From Spirochaetia bacterium (GTDB lineage: Bacteria > Spirochaetota > Spirochaetia > Treponematales > Rectinemataceae): DNA of 64,000 bases. The notes under the pieces were generated by a model, which was given only the letters and a program-made list of their open reading frames with translations, did no database searches and was not told the origin of the DNA. This document shows, one piece after another, positions 9,381-17,911 of the stretch (position 1 is the stretch's first letter; each line of letters starts with the position of its first letter). The stretch lies in contig JARKOY010000079.1 in NCBI GenBank assembly GCA_029975555.1, positions 124,001 through 188,000 on the forward strand, read 5' to 3'. A program made the position numbers and the translations under genes.

Positions 9381-10451
9381 ATGGAATCATATTATGACAT
9401 TCTTGGTGTCTCACCCAATGCGACACTTGATGAGATTAAGAGAGCATACAGGAAATTGGCATTTTTATATCATCCTGATAAAAATCCAGGAGATAGAGTT
9501 GCAGAACAAAAGTTTAAAAAAATTAATGAAGCATACTCAATTCTTTCAGAAGAAAATGAAAGAAAAAAATATGACGCTAAATTGTTTGAGAAAAGGAATA
9601 ATTTCAATAATTTTAATTATAATAATACATATAATAATACATCCAATTATTCATCAGAGCAAGCTTTCAAAGATTTCATGAAAGCTATGTTTGCCTATGC
9701 GGAAGATTTAGCTTTTTTGAACATGAACGCAATTGAAATTCAGCAGTTGCTTGAAAAACAAGGTTGCCCAACGTATATTTCAAAAATCATTGCCGAGAGA
9801 GCTGAATTCATCAGAAAATCTTTTATAAGAGCGTTTTCTCTACAGCTGTTTAAGAAGTCAATTCTGGTATTGGCTGGTAGCTTCATAGGAATTTTAATTA
9901 TAAAATCTTTATATATTGAGAGTCAAATTGAATTTTTATTAAATATACTGATAACATTAATATTATTGTTCATATCAAGGATACCAAATTTAATCAGGTC
10001 GATCTATTATTTTTTTACAGGAAAGGTTCCTAATATTAAAAAAAATATTAATAATGAAACTAGTAATAAATATGGAAAAACCATCAATGAAAGTGTAAAG
10101 AATACGAAAAATAATAATACAAAAACGCCTTCTGATCATAGTAATATCTATAGTAATAGTGAGAAAGATCATATTGGAATTCTCATATTCATTACTATTG
10201 TTGCGATAGGAACATTAGTTTTAGAAAATATTGACTCTAGACCTTCCGAATCTTCGCAATATATAACTATAATGCAAGATTTGAATATTCGCTCAGGACC
10301 TGGGGTCGATTATGATATAATCGCTGTCGCTAGAAAAGGTTTAGTCTTTAAAAAAATTGCAACCTCAAATGGTTGGATTAAAATAGAATTAGTATATAAG
10401 GGAAGGATATATGACGCTTGGGTGAGTGGTAAATATGTGCAAAACAAATAG
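9381..10451 (+). CDS. membrane J-domain protein with C-terminal SH3b domain
   Basis: The 356-residue protein has an unusual architecture. Residues 3-65 are a complete J domain with the HPD triad in YHPDKNPGD, so it should stimulate an Hsp70. An Asn/Tyr-rich linker (72-95) follows. Three hydrophobic segments lie at about 154-178, 186-206 and 271-289, separated by an Asn/Lys-rich loop. Residues about 297-356 look like a bacterial SH3 domain ([12 protein letters not shown], then [17 protein letters not shown]). Topology predicts the J domain inside and SH3b in the periplasm. Codon use is very AT-rich, unlike the backbone, so it is probably acquired. GGAG precedes the start. Function unknown; a defence or envelope-stress role is only a guess. 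Confidence 0.8.
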   Translation: MESYYDILGVSPNATLDEIKRAYRKLAFLYHPDKNPGDRVAEQKFKKINEAYSILSEENERKKYDAKLFEKRNNFNNFNYNNTYNNTSNYSSEQAFKDFMKAMFAYAEDLAFLNMNAIEIQQLLEKQGCPTYISKIIAERAEFIRKSFIRAFSLQLFKKSILVLAGSFIGILIIKSLYIESQIEFLLNILITLILLFISRIPNLIRSIYYFFTGKVPNIKKNINNETSNKYGKTINESVKNTKNNNTKTPSDHSNIYSNSEKDHIGILIFITIVAIGTLVLENIDSRPSESSQYITIMQDLNIRSGPGVDYDIIAVARKGLVFKKIATSNGWIKIELVYKGRIYDAWVSGKYVQNK

Positions 10452-10480
10452 CAATATTTTTAATTCATAGAGGAAATAAT

Positions 10481-10549
10481 ATGAATAGACATGATAAGCT
10501 GCTGGTACAGAAACTATGTCGTTCATTAGACAATATTTCAATATTTTGA
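10481..10549 (+). CDS. possible 22-residue peptide
   Basis: AGAGGAAATAAT directly precedes an ATG reading 22 codons (MNRHDKLL...NISIF, TGA). The ribosome site is good, but the peptide resembles nothing I know and may be the front of a deleted gene. The surrounding 10452-10638 is AT-rich filler with a small palindrome around AGATTGCAATCT. Confidence 0.3.
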   Translation: MNRHDKLLVQKLCRSLDNISIF

Positions 10550-10638
10550 ATTAAATATTATATAATAATATCATATACAAACAATAATAAGATTATAGAT
10601 TGCAATCTAGATTATTATCCGCTTTATATGAGGCTGTC

Positions 10639-10867
10639 ACAAACTCTCAACGCATAATTCATTGAGTTTTTCCTTGGGAGTAATCTGTATTCCTAATCTT
10701 CTAAACTTACAACATAGTAAGGAATAGGAGGTTAGGAATACAGGTCGTTCTGCTAGGCTACATCGACAACCGTGGTTGTCTGGCGAAGGATCTGCAGCAC
10801 AATCTCTGCCTTTCGCTTCGCCGTCCATCGTTGCTGTTGTTCTCCTATAGTTCTTCTCCTCGTTCAT
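10639..10867 (-). pseudogene. relic of an IS3-type transposase orfA
   Basis: Reading the minus strand, the frame from about 10855 gives RWTAKRKAEIVLQILRQTTT followed by VVDVA and then a stop. This is the first helix-turn-helix of IS3-family OrfA proteins. Stops and frame changes follow, and the region ends near 10640 with GAGGCTGTCACAAACTC, which could be one IS end. It separates the J-domain gene from the restriction operon. Confidence 0.55.
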
Positions 10868-10906
10868 TATATGTGGTTTGAACGAAGAGGAGGATACTAT
10901 ACGGTT

Positions 10907-13900
10907 TCAAATATTCCCGCCAGAAATATCAAAGAACCTATCAAAGAATTTTGTCAATTTATTCAACACACTCTCGCGTTTTTTGGAACGCTCCCCGCCA
11001 GGAGAAAAACGGGAGAGTGGCGGTAATACATGGGCCAAAGCCGTGCCTGTGGTCTCAATTCTGCCGTTACGAAACGCATTGCGCACATATTGATAGGTTT
11101 CATCGCGATTCAGATTTTCCTGCCTGATAATCTCCTCAAGCTCTTCGATTTTTTTCTGTTCCACAAACCGCTGCCAGTCTTCATCTACCACTGAATGAGC
11201 ACCGAGCGAAGCGATAAACTGGTTGATAAGGTCTTTCTTGTTGCGCAGTTCTACGCTTGAGTCTATGGCTTTATTGATATCAACAAGCAGTTCTTTGTTT
11301 TTTATATGATCTTCGTGGTATTTTTTGACCAGCTCCAGAATATAATCAATATTGATTTCGACCTGCTTGATAAGCTCCATTTCAAATACAAGATCGTCGT
11401 TGATATTTTCCTTCTCGCCATTACCGGTGTTGCGGAACTCGTTATAAAGGTCGATATAGATGCTGTGATAGTCCTGCACATCGCGATCTGACAGAATTTC
11501 GTTGCCTTTGAACTCGTCGAAAGTATCTAGAATGTTTTTCAACCGGAGTATGGCACCATAAAGCTTTATGAAATCCTTCTGGTTTTGTTCTCCGATGATG
11601 GGCTTGCCAATGGGATATTTTCCCAGAAGCTCCTCGATCAAGCTTCTATATCCCCGGACTTCTTTATCGCCTTCTTTGTAGCCGTGGTAATACTCCTGGT
11701 ATGATTTCAGGAGTACAATACCGCTGGCTTCCTTATCGCCAAAAAGGGCTATAGCCTCATTGGTCGCTTTTTCCAGATTGCGGAAGCACACGATATTGCC
11801 GAATGTCTTGACGGAATTCAAGATACGGTTGGTGCGCGAATATGCCTGCAACAGCCCGTGCAGACGCAAATTTTTATCTACCCACAAGGTGTTGAGCGTT
11901 GTGGCGTCAAAGCCCGTCAGGAACATATTCACTACCAAAAGTATATCTACCTCACGATTTTTCACCCGCTCGCTAACATCCTTGTAGTAGTTCTGAAATT
12001 TATCGGATGAAGTGTCGAATGAAGTGCCAAACATTGCGTTGTAGTCTTTGATGGCGTCCTCGAGAAAATCTCTTGAGCTTTGATCCAACCCGCTGGTGTC
12101 CTCGGAGTTTTCGTCCATCACGCCGTCTATTTCTTCTTCATTAACGCTAAAACTGTAAATAAGGGCAATTTTCAGTTTTCTGTCGCTTGGCACATTGGCC
12201 AATTGCCTTTTGAACTCGGCATAATATTTTTTGGCTGCTTCAATTGAAGACACCGCGAAAATAGAGTTAAACCCTGCCAGCCGGCGCTCTTTGAGTTTGT
12301 AGAAGCTGTTGCGTTTGGTTTTCTGATCAAAATGCTCGAGGATATATGTTACGATATTTGCAATCCGCTCCGGAGCGGCAAGCGCTGCCTCGCGGTCAAT
12401 ATCACGCACTTTCTTATCTTCAATGTCTTCGGCTTCACGAACAGTGGAAACATAGTCCACTTTAAACGGCAAAACATTCCTGTCGGCAATGGCATCGACA
12501 ATGGTGTAGGTATGCAATTTGTCGCCAAAAGCCTGCTCGGTGGTTTTAAAATCGGGCCGGCCGTTTGAAGACGCGTTGACCGCGAAAATCGGCGTGCCGG
12601 TGAATCCAAACAGATGATATTTTTTGAAGGCCTTGGTAATGGCCGCGTGCATTTCGCCAAACTGCGAGCGGTGGCATTCGTCAAAAATCAGCACCACATG
12701 GCCGTCAAAAATAGTATGCCCTTTGTTCTGCTTTACAAACCGCTCCAGTTTTTGAATGGTGGTGATAATTATGCGCGCGTTGGGGTCTTCGAGCTGGCGC
12801 TTTAAAATGGCTGTGCTGGTATTGCTGTTGGCCGCTCCTTTCTCAAACTTGTCGTATTCGCGCATGGTTTGGTAATCGAGGTCTTTGCGGTCAACGACAA
12901 ACAGTACCTTGTCGACATAGGGCAGTCTGCTGGCCAGCTGGGCAGTCTTGAAACTAGTGAGGGTTTTGCCCGATCCGGTGGTGTGCCAGATGTAGCCGCC
13001 GGCCTCAATGGTCCCAAGTTTTCTATAATTGGTGCTGATTTCTATTCTGTTGAGTATTCGCTCAGTGGCAACAATCTGGTAGGGCCGCATGACCAGAAGC
13101 TGTTTTTCTGTGGTAAACACGCAGTATCGGGTGAGAATATTTAAGATCGTATGCTTGGCAAAAAAGGTTTTGGTAAAATCTTCAAGATCCATGATGGGCT
13201 TATTGTTGGCATCGGCCCACCAGCTGGTAAACTCAAAGCTGTTGCTGGTGCGTTTGCCTTTTTTCGCGGCACCCTCGCGAGATTCTCTGATATGTTCCCA
13301 CCGTGTGGTATTGCTGTAGTATTTGGTATGTGTGCCGTTGGAGATGACAAACACCTGGACATACTCAAACAGCCCCGAGACTGCCCAGAAGCTCTCGCGC
13401 TGGTAGCGGTTGATCTGGTTGAACGCTTCCTCTATAGCCACGCCGCGCCGTTTCAGCTCGATATGCACCAGCGGCAGGCCGTTGACCAGTATCGTCACAT
13501 CGTAGCGGTTTTTTCGCTGGCCATTCTCCTGCCTGCCGGCAGGCAGGTCTGTGGTGTACTGATTGATGACCTGCAGACTGTTCTCGTGAATGTTGTCTTT
13601 ACAGAGCAGATAAATGTTTTTTACCGTGCCATCCTCTCTTTTTAGGTTTTTGATGTAATTTTCTTGGATTGTCGCGGTCTTTTCGGCAATGCTTTGGTTG
13701 GGGTTGGCTATTTCTGATTTAAAAAAATGCTCCCATTCGTTATCAGTAAAGGTGATTGCGTTGAGCTTCTCTAACTGCCTGCGCAGGTTATTGATTAAAT
13801 CGGCCTCTGAACGGATGTTAAAATATTCATACCCTTGCGATTCAAGCTGTTTAATAAAGGCAGCCTCGAGCTCGGCCTCGCTCTGGTACGATTTTTCGGT

Positions 13901-14002
13901 GCGGTATTCGGGGGTGTATTCGGCAACTACCGTGCTTTCGGGGTTTTGCGCGACTAAATTGTACCTGCCTTGGTGGCAGGCAGGTTTTTTATTGTTTGGC
14001 AT
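10907..14002 (-). CDS. hsdR: type I restriction enzyme, R subunit (HsdR)
   Basis: The 1031-residue subunit cleaves DNA after ATP-driven translocation. It carries the N-terminal PD-(D/E)XK nuclease (RYDVTILVNGLPLVHIELKR, about 170-190), Walker A GGYIWHTTGSGKTLTS (about 330), the LIFDECHRSQFG box, FTGTPIF and a C-terminal helical region. It overlaps the end of hsdS by 14 nt and forms the last gene of hsdM-hsdS-hsdR. Two palindromic inserts add residues not expected in the family: near the N-terminus (KKPACHQGRYN) and just before the nuclease (TDLPAGRQENG). The frame is intact, so it may be active. It has lower GC than the backbone. Confidence 0.93.
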   Translation of the reverse strand: MPNNKKPACHQGRYNLVAQNPESTVVAEYTPEYRTEKSYQSEAELEAAFIKQLESQGYEYFNIRSEADLINNLRRQLEKLNAITFTDNEWEHFFKSEIANPNQSIAEKTATIQENYIKNLKREDGTVKNIYLLCKDNIHENSLQVINQYTTDLPAGRQENGQRKNRYDVTILVNGLPLVHIELKRRGVAIEEAFNQINRYQRESFWAVSGLFEYVQVFVISNGTHTKYYSNTTRWEHIRESREGAAKKGKRTSNSFEFTSWWADANNKPIMDLEDFTKTFFAKHTILNILTRYCVFTTEKQLLVMRPYQIVATERILNRIEISTNYRKLGTIEAGGYIWHTTGSGKTLTSFKTAQLASRLPYVDKVLFVVDRKDLDYQTMREYDKFEKGAANSNTSTAILKRQLEDPNARIIITTIQKLERFVKQNKGHTIFDGHVVLIFDECHRSQFGEMHAAITKAFKKYHLFGFTGTPIFAVNASSNGRPDFKTTEQAFGDKLHTYTIVDAIADRNVLPFKVDYVSTVREAEDIEDKKVRDIDREAALAAPERIANIVTYILEHFDQKTKRNSFYKLKERRLAGFNSIFAVSSIEAAKKYYAEFKRQLANVPSDRKLKIALIYSFSVNEEEIDGVMDENSEDTSGLDQSSRDFLEDAIKDYNAMFGTSFDTSSDKFQNYYKDVSERVKNREVDILLVVNMFLTGFDATTLNTLWVDKNLRLHGLLQAYSRTNRILNSVKTFGNIVCFRNLEKATNEAIALFGDKEASGIVLLKSYQEYYHGYKEGDKEVRGYRSLIEELLGKYPIGKPIIGEQNQKDFIKLYGAILRLKNILDTFDEFKGNEILSDRDVQDYHSIYIDLYNEFRNTGNGEKENINDDLVFEMELIKQVEINIDYILELVKKYHEDHIKNKELLVDINKAIDSSVELRNKKDLINQFIASLGAHSVVDEDWQRFVEQKKIEELEEIIRQENLNRDETYQYVRNAFRNGRIETTGTALAHVLPPLSRFSPGGERSKKRESVLNKLTKFFDRFFDISGGNI
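13528..13547. repeat. perfect 20-bp palindrome inside hsdR
   Basis: CCTGCCTGCCGGCAGGCAGG is a perfect palindrome that encodes the LPAGRQ part of the HsdR insert. The same kind of element recurs at 13963-13985. Confidence 0.8.
13963..13985. repeat. related palindrome at the hsdR 5' end
   Basis: ACCTGCC, TTGGT, GGCAGGCAGGT: an inverted repeat of the same CCTGCC family, encoding the PACHQGR residues near the HsdR N-terminus. Confidence 0.65.
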
Positions 14003-15221
14003 ATTCTTTTTCCAAGGGTTTAAATGTCAGCAACTTATTGCGGTAGTATTCGTATTGCTTTCTGCGGGCGTTGAGCTCGGCGGGTAGCCCGGCCGTAAGG
14101 TCATTCACCAGGGCATCGAATTTATCCAAAATGGCCACAATCCGCTCCTGCTCGGAGAGTGGGGGGATGGGGATTTTGTAATTGAGAATTTTATCTTGTT
14201 TTACTCGAATTACTTTAGCCCCATGCGCATATCTCTCTTTATATTTTTTGAAATCTGTTGTCTGTAATAAGTAAGTTATGAACTTAGTGTTTTGATTATG
14301 TCGAAATGCAAACATATCACCGCTTATACAAATTTCATCGCCAAGCCATGCCAGAGGTTTACACACATCTTCAATATTTTCACTTACCCCAGATATTAGT
14401 ACATCGCCTCTTTTTGCCTTTTTTAATTTTTTTGCTAGTTCAGGTGAAACAAAAGTCTTCGTCTCATAAGCATATGTTCCATAATACGTATAAATCTGCC
14501 CATAGTGAATACATCCGATGCCGCTTTCGGTAAAATCTTTCTTTTGTAAACCGTGCCCCCGAATCAGTGTTCCTATTTCCCCCAACGCCTTCCACTCCAC
14601 CTCTTTGCCGTTCATTAACCATTTACCATTAACCATTACCGGCGTTAACAACTTATCGCGGTAGTATTCGTATTGCTTTTTTCTTGCTTCGAGTTCTGCT
14701 TCGAGTTCTGCTTCGAGTTCTGTAAAGGTGTCCAGTATTTTTACGATCTCCTGCTGCACCGCAAGCGGGGGGATGGGGATTTTTAGATTCAAAATCTCAG
14801 TTGATTTTAATGCAGGGATCCCTGCGCCGTGTTGTTTTTCAGTTAATTTTTCTTGGTTAAGTTTTAAGAAATGGTAAACAAATCGATTTTCAACAATATT
14901 TGGATTCGGTAAAACAACATAACAGTGAGCATTTGCATAGAATTTTGTTGTAATGAAATTAACAAAACCAGCAGATGCGCCGCCTTGACTTATAATAATT
15001 GTATTTTCATTATAATTATAACTATTAGTAAAACCAGAATAAGTAATGCCACCATTATAAGCAGGATATTCTCCATTTTCAGATAATAATTCTTTATTAA
15101 GTTGTTTACCCTTCTCTAATTTAACCACCTCCCCCAACTCCTTAAATTCAACCCCCTCGGGGCAAAGCTCGGCAATGAGTTTTTCTATGCGGTTCATCTT
15201 CATACTTTCACCATTTGCCAT
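13989..15221 (-). CDS. hsdS: type I restriction-modification specificity subunit (HsdS)
   Basis: The 410-residue subunit has two target-recognition domains (about 15-165 and 195-375). Each ends in a conserved long helix, RKKQYEYYRDKLL in the centre and RRKQYEYYRNKLL at the end. HsdS reads the two halves of the DNA target for both methylation and cleavage. The central spacer contains a three-unit repeat (ELEA-ELEA-ELEA) encoded by a perfect 12-bp tandem repeat. The first ATG overlaps the hsdM stop (TAATG); an internal ATG at MKMNRIEKL is also possible. The two recognition domains differ, so the target should be bipartite and asymmetric. Confidence 0.93.
   Translation of the reverse strand: MANGESMKMNRIEKLIAELCPEGVEFKELGEVVKLEKGKQLNKELLSENGEYPAYNGGITYSGFTNSYNYNENTIIISQGGASAGFVNFITTKFYANAHCYVVLPNPNIVENRFVYHFLKLNQEKLTEKQHGAGIPALKSTEILNLKIPIPPLAVQQEIVKILDTFTELEAELEAELEARKKQYEYYRDKLLTPVMVNGKWLMNGKEVEWKALGEIGTLIRGHGLQKKDFTESGIGCIHYGQIYTYYGTYAYETKTFVSPELAKKLKKAKRGDVLISGVSENIEDVCKPLAWLGDEICISGDMFAFRHNQNTKFITYLLQTTDFKKYKERYAHGAKVIRVKQDKILNYKIPIPPLSEQERIVAILDKFDALVNDLTAGLPAELNARRKQYEYYRNKLLTFKPLEKEYAKQ
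14686..14721. repeat. three 12-bp tandem repeats in hsdS
   Basis: GCTTCGAGTTCT is repeated three times without mismatch. On the coding strand it specifies Glu-Leu-Glu-Ala units in the spacer between the two recognition domains. Confidence 0.9.
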
Positions 15222-16807
15222 TAATCATTCCCCTCCAGCTCTGCTACAATCTCATCAATCGCCTTGCGCAGCTCGCTTTGGCGTGCCACAATGCGGGCAA
15301 TTTCGGTGTTGAGCGTGTGGATATCCACCTCCTGGCGGGTGTCTTTTTGCGCCACATAGGTGGACACGGCGATGTTGTAATCGTTCCCGGCAATGGTTTG
15401 GTTGCTCACGAGTTTTGCAAAATGGGGGATATCCTCGCGCCTTACAAAGGCGTCCAAAATCTTTTGCTGGTTTTCTTCGGTGAGCTTGTTTTTATTGCCT
15501 CCGCGCACAAACTCCGCCGAGGCGTCGATAAACAGGGTTTTGCTGTCTTTCTTGTTTTTCTTGAGCACAATAATGCAGGTGGCTATTGACGTGCCAAAGA
15601 AAAGATCGGGCGGAAGCTGGATCACGGTGTCGAGGTAGTTGTTGTCCACGAGGTATTGGCGGATTTTCTGCTCGGCGCCGCCGCGGTAGAGCACGCCGGG
15701 GAACTCAACGATGGCCGCGGTGCCGCTTGCCGACAGCCACGAGAGCATGTGCATCACAAAAGCAAGGTCGGCCTTGCTCTTGGGTGCCAGAACTCCTGCC
15801 GGCGCAAAGCGCGGGTCGTTGATCAGGAGCGGATTGCTGTCGCCTTCCCACTTAATGGAATATGGAGGATTGGAAACAATGGCGTCGAAAGGCTCGTCGT
15901 CCCAGTGTTTGGGGTCAGTGAGCGTATCGCCGTGTGCAATATCGAAATGATTATAGTTGATATCGTGTAAAAACATATTGATCCGGCACAGGTTGTAGGT
16001 GGTGAGGTTGATCTCCTGCCCAAAAAATCCCTGTCGCACGTTTTCCTTGCCCAGAATCTTGGCAAACTTCAAGAGCAGCGAACCCGAACCGCAACACGGG
16101 TCGTAGACTTTATTGACTTCTGTTTTCCCAACAGTAGTAAGATGGGCTAATAGCTCGCTCACCTCCTGCGGGGTGAAAAACTCTCCTCCTGATTTACCCG
16201 CGTTGGACGCGTACATGGTCATCAAAAACTCATACGCGTCGCCAAAGGCATCGATGGTGTTGTCGTGGTAGTTGCCATTGCCCAGCTTCAGGTCGCCGAT
16301 AGCCTCCAGGAGCTTCACCAGCTTCTGGTTTCTTTTTTCCACCGTGTTGCCGAGCTTGCTCGAGTTTACATCCAGATCGTCAAACAATCCTTTGAGGGAA
16401 TCTTCGCTGTCAGTGCCTTTGGCGGAATTCTCGATGTTCTGAAATACCCGGGCAAGGGTTTCGTTGAGGTTGTTGTCGTTTCGCGCTCTGGCTCGGACAT
16501 TTTCAAACAGCTCGCTGGGCAGGATGTAGAATCCTTTTTCCTTTACGGTATCGGCGCGGCCAAACTCCGCTTCTTTATCTGAGAGCCTGGCATAGTCAAA
16601 AGACTCGTTGCCGGGTATGCGTCGCTCATTCTCGTTGATGTAGTTGGTAAGGTTTTCGCTTATAAATCGGTAAAAGAGCATTCCAAGGACGTATTGCTTG
16701 AAGTCCCAGCCATCGACACTGCCGCGCAGATCATTGGCTATCTGCCAGATAGTCCGATGCAGTTCCGCGCGTTCCTGTTCTTTGTTGGTGTTGGTATTAT
16801 TTGCCAT
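15221..16807 (-). CDS. hsdM: type I restriction-modification methyltransferase (HsdM)
   Basis: The 528-residue subunit transfers a methyl group from S-adenosylmethionine to N6-adenine. The start at 16807 (MANNTNTN) is chosen because GAAAGGA lies 6 bases upstream; the longer frame from 16900 begins in unrelated sequence. Visible parts are the N-terminal helical HsdM domain ([15 protein letters not shown]), SAM motif [13 protein letters not shown] (about 256), catalytic NPPY in [11 protein letters not shown] (about 320) and the C-terminal helix that packs on HsdS. It is the first gene of hsdM-hsdS-hsdR and overlaps hsdS by 1 nt. Confidence 0.95.
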   Translation of the reverse strand: MANNTNTNKEQERAELHRTIWQIANDLRGSVDGWDFKQYVLGMLFYRFISENLTNYINENERRIPGNESFDYARLSDKEAEFGRADTVKEKGFYILPSELFENVRARARNDNNLNETLARVFQNIENSAKGTDSEDSLKGLFDDLDVNSSKLGNTVEKRNQKLVKLLEAIGDLKLGNGNYHDNTIDAFGDAYEFLMTMYASNAGKSGGEFFTPQEVSELLAHLTTVGKTEVNKVYDPCCGSGSLLLKFAKILGKENVRQGFFGQEINLTTYNLCRINMFLHDINYNHFDIAHGDTLTDPKHWDDEPFDAIVSNPPYSIKWEGDSNPLLINDPRFAPAGVLAPKSKADLAFVMHMLSWLSASGTAAIVEFPGVLYRGGAEQKIRQYLVDNNYLDTVIQLPPDLFFGTSIATCIIVLKKNKKDSKTLFIDASAEFVRGGNKNKLTEENQQKILDAFVRREDIPHFAKLVSNQTIAGNDYNIAVSTYVAQKDTRQEVDIHTLNTEIARIVARQSELRKAIDEIVAELEGND

Positions 16808-17020
16808 ACGTATCCTTTCTTCCTGTTTTCCTTGCATCTTCACCGCCAGGGATGGTAAGCATCCAGGAAAGGCGGGTATTTCTATCATGGCTATTTTCAA
16901 AACAATTGTAGCCTACCTTGGTATATCGTACAACAATACATGCAGGTGCGCTGGGAGCCGATGGTGCTGCTCCAAATACCTCGCGTCCTCCTCGATTCTC
17001 CGCTTCTCAGAAGCAACCAG

Positions 17021-17048
17021 CATCTTACACTATTCATCTTACACTATT
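17021..17048. repeat. 14-bp tandem repeat
   Basis: CATCTTACACTATT occurs twice in a row about 215 bp upstream of hsdM. It lies in the 16808-17053 gap, where I see nothing else beyond a presumed hsdM promoter. Confidence 0.7.
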
Positions 17049-17053
17049 CTGCT

Positions 17054-17571
17054 TTATACACTCTCTCGGAATGAGCCCCACTCCAAGGGCTCTGATAAGC
17101 TCATCAGCGTGCTCTTTGATACATTGTTCTGCGTGCCTCTTTGCACAGCTGACATCGCGGCACGCTTGGCAAGTTTGGAATTAAAAACTAAGTATCTTGG
17201 GGATCCTTTTGGTTCTATTCCATCAACCAATATCCAGGTAATCATCCCTGTGGTCAGCGCTCACCTGTTCTCATGCGATTCCAGGAGGTCAATTTGCGTT
17301 TCTTGCCGTACCTGTTGCCAATACCAATTCCGTTTTGACGAGCACCGACATACGCCTTCGCTTCTATGAAGTGCGTAATGGCGGGGCTATCATCTCTGAA
17401 AATAAATACTGCAATGTCGAACCCGAATTGTCTAAAGATGAGGCAATCCTTAAGTTCTTTTGTTTCTTTTTTCCCTGCGAGATACCGATCAATACTCCTT
17501 CGAAATGCTTCCTGCAAAGTGAGTTCAGGACTGTTCCCTGATTGAATATCGGGTTCCGCTATGGGGCTCAT
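17054..17571 (-). pseudogene. frameshifted relic of an unknown, possibly nuclease-like gene
   Basis: From ATG 17571 the frame reads MSPIAEPDIQSG...FDIAVFIFRDDSPAITHFIEAKAYVG...GIGIGNRYG. A one-base shift near 17306 is needed to go on with ETQIDLLESHENR. A TGA follows, and then the same frame continues ALTTGMITWILVDGIEPKG to a stop at 17054. The (I)EAK strand, and Gln-x-x-x-Leu-Leu after it, resemble the core of PD-(D/E)XK nucleases, but this is inference. It lies just upstream of hsdM and is probably a dead accessory gene. Confidence 0.5.
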
Positions 17572-17591
17572 TGGTTTTTTCCTTTTGGCGA

Positions 17592-17798
17592 TCAGAATGA
17601 AAGAATGTCGTTGCAATGCAATGACTCGCCTTTTTGATTATGTGGCCGTTCTTGCCTATCGGCTTCGTGTAGCACAGCATGGGGCATGCGTAGGGGGCGC
17701 TCCAGTATCTCGGCAAATGATCGGGCTTGGACAAGATTCGTGCGGCGGGTGGTGAGCTCGACTTGTAGCAGCGTCTGCAGCAGCTCGAACACATCCAC
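17592..17798 (-). pseudogene. probable fragment of another type I hsdR 3' region
   Basis: The frame VELTTRRTNLVQARSFAEIL resembles the C-terminal helical segment of other HsdR proteins (Arg-Asn-hydrophobic-Val-Gln-Ala-Arg-Ser-Phe). It has no normal start or continuation. It would represent the remains of an earlier restriction system. Bases 17799-17911 hold nothing I recognise. Confidence 0.35.
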
Positions 17799-17911
17799 CC
17801 CACATCCCCACGCGTCCTACCGTTGCTTCCTGCGAGCGCACTCTCGCTCATAAACGCCTGCATGCACGGGCCAGACAGGTCCGCCGATTCTGACGGCGTC
17901 CCGTGCCTGCC

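Noticed and set aside
14686-14721. CRISPR-like short repeats
   Set aside because: The 12-bp units have no spacers and are coding; no CRISPR array or cas gene is seen anywhere.
16698-17369. Plus-strand frame of 223 codons over the hsdM start and its upstream gap
   Set aside because: Starts inside hsdM, no motif, no ribosome site. The minus-strand frames in the same place contain recognisable protein text.
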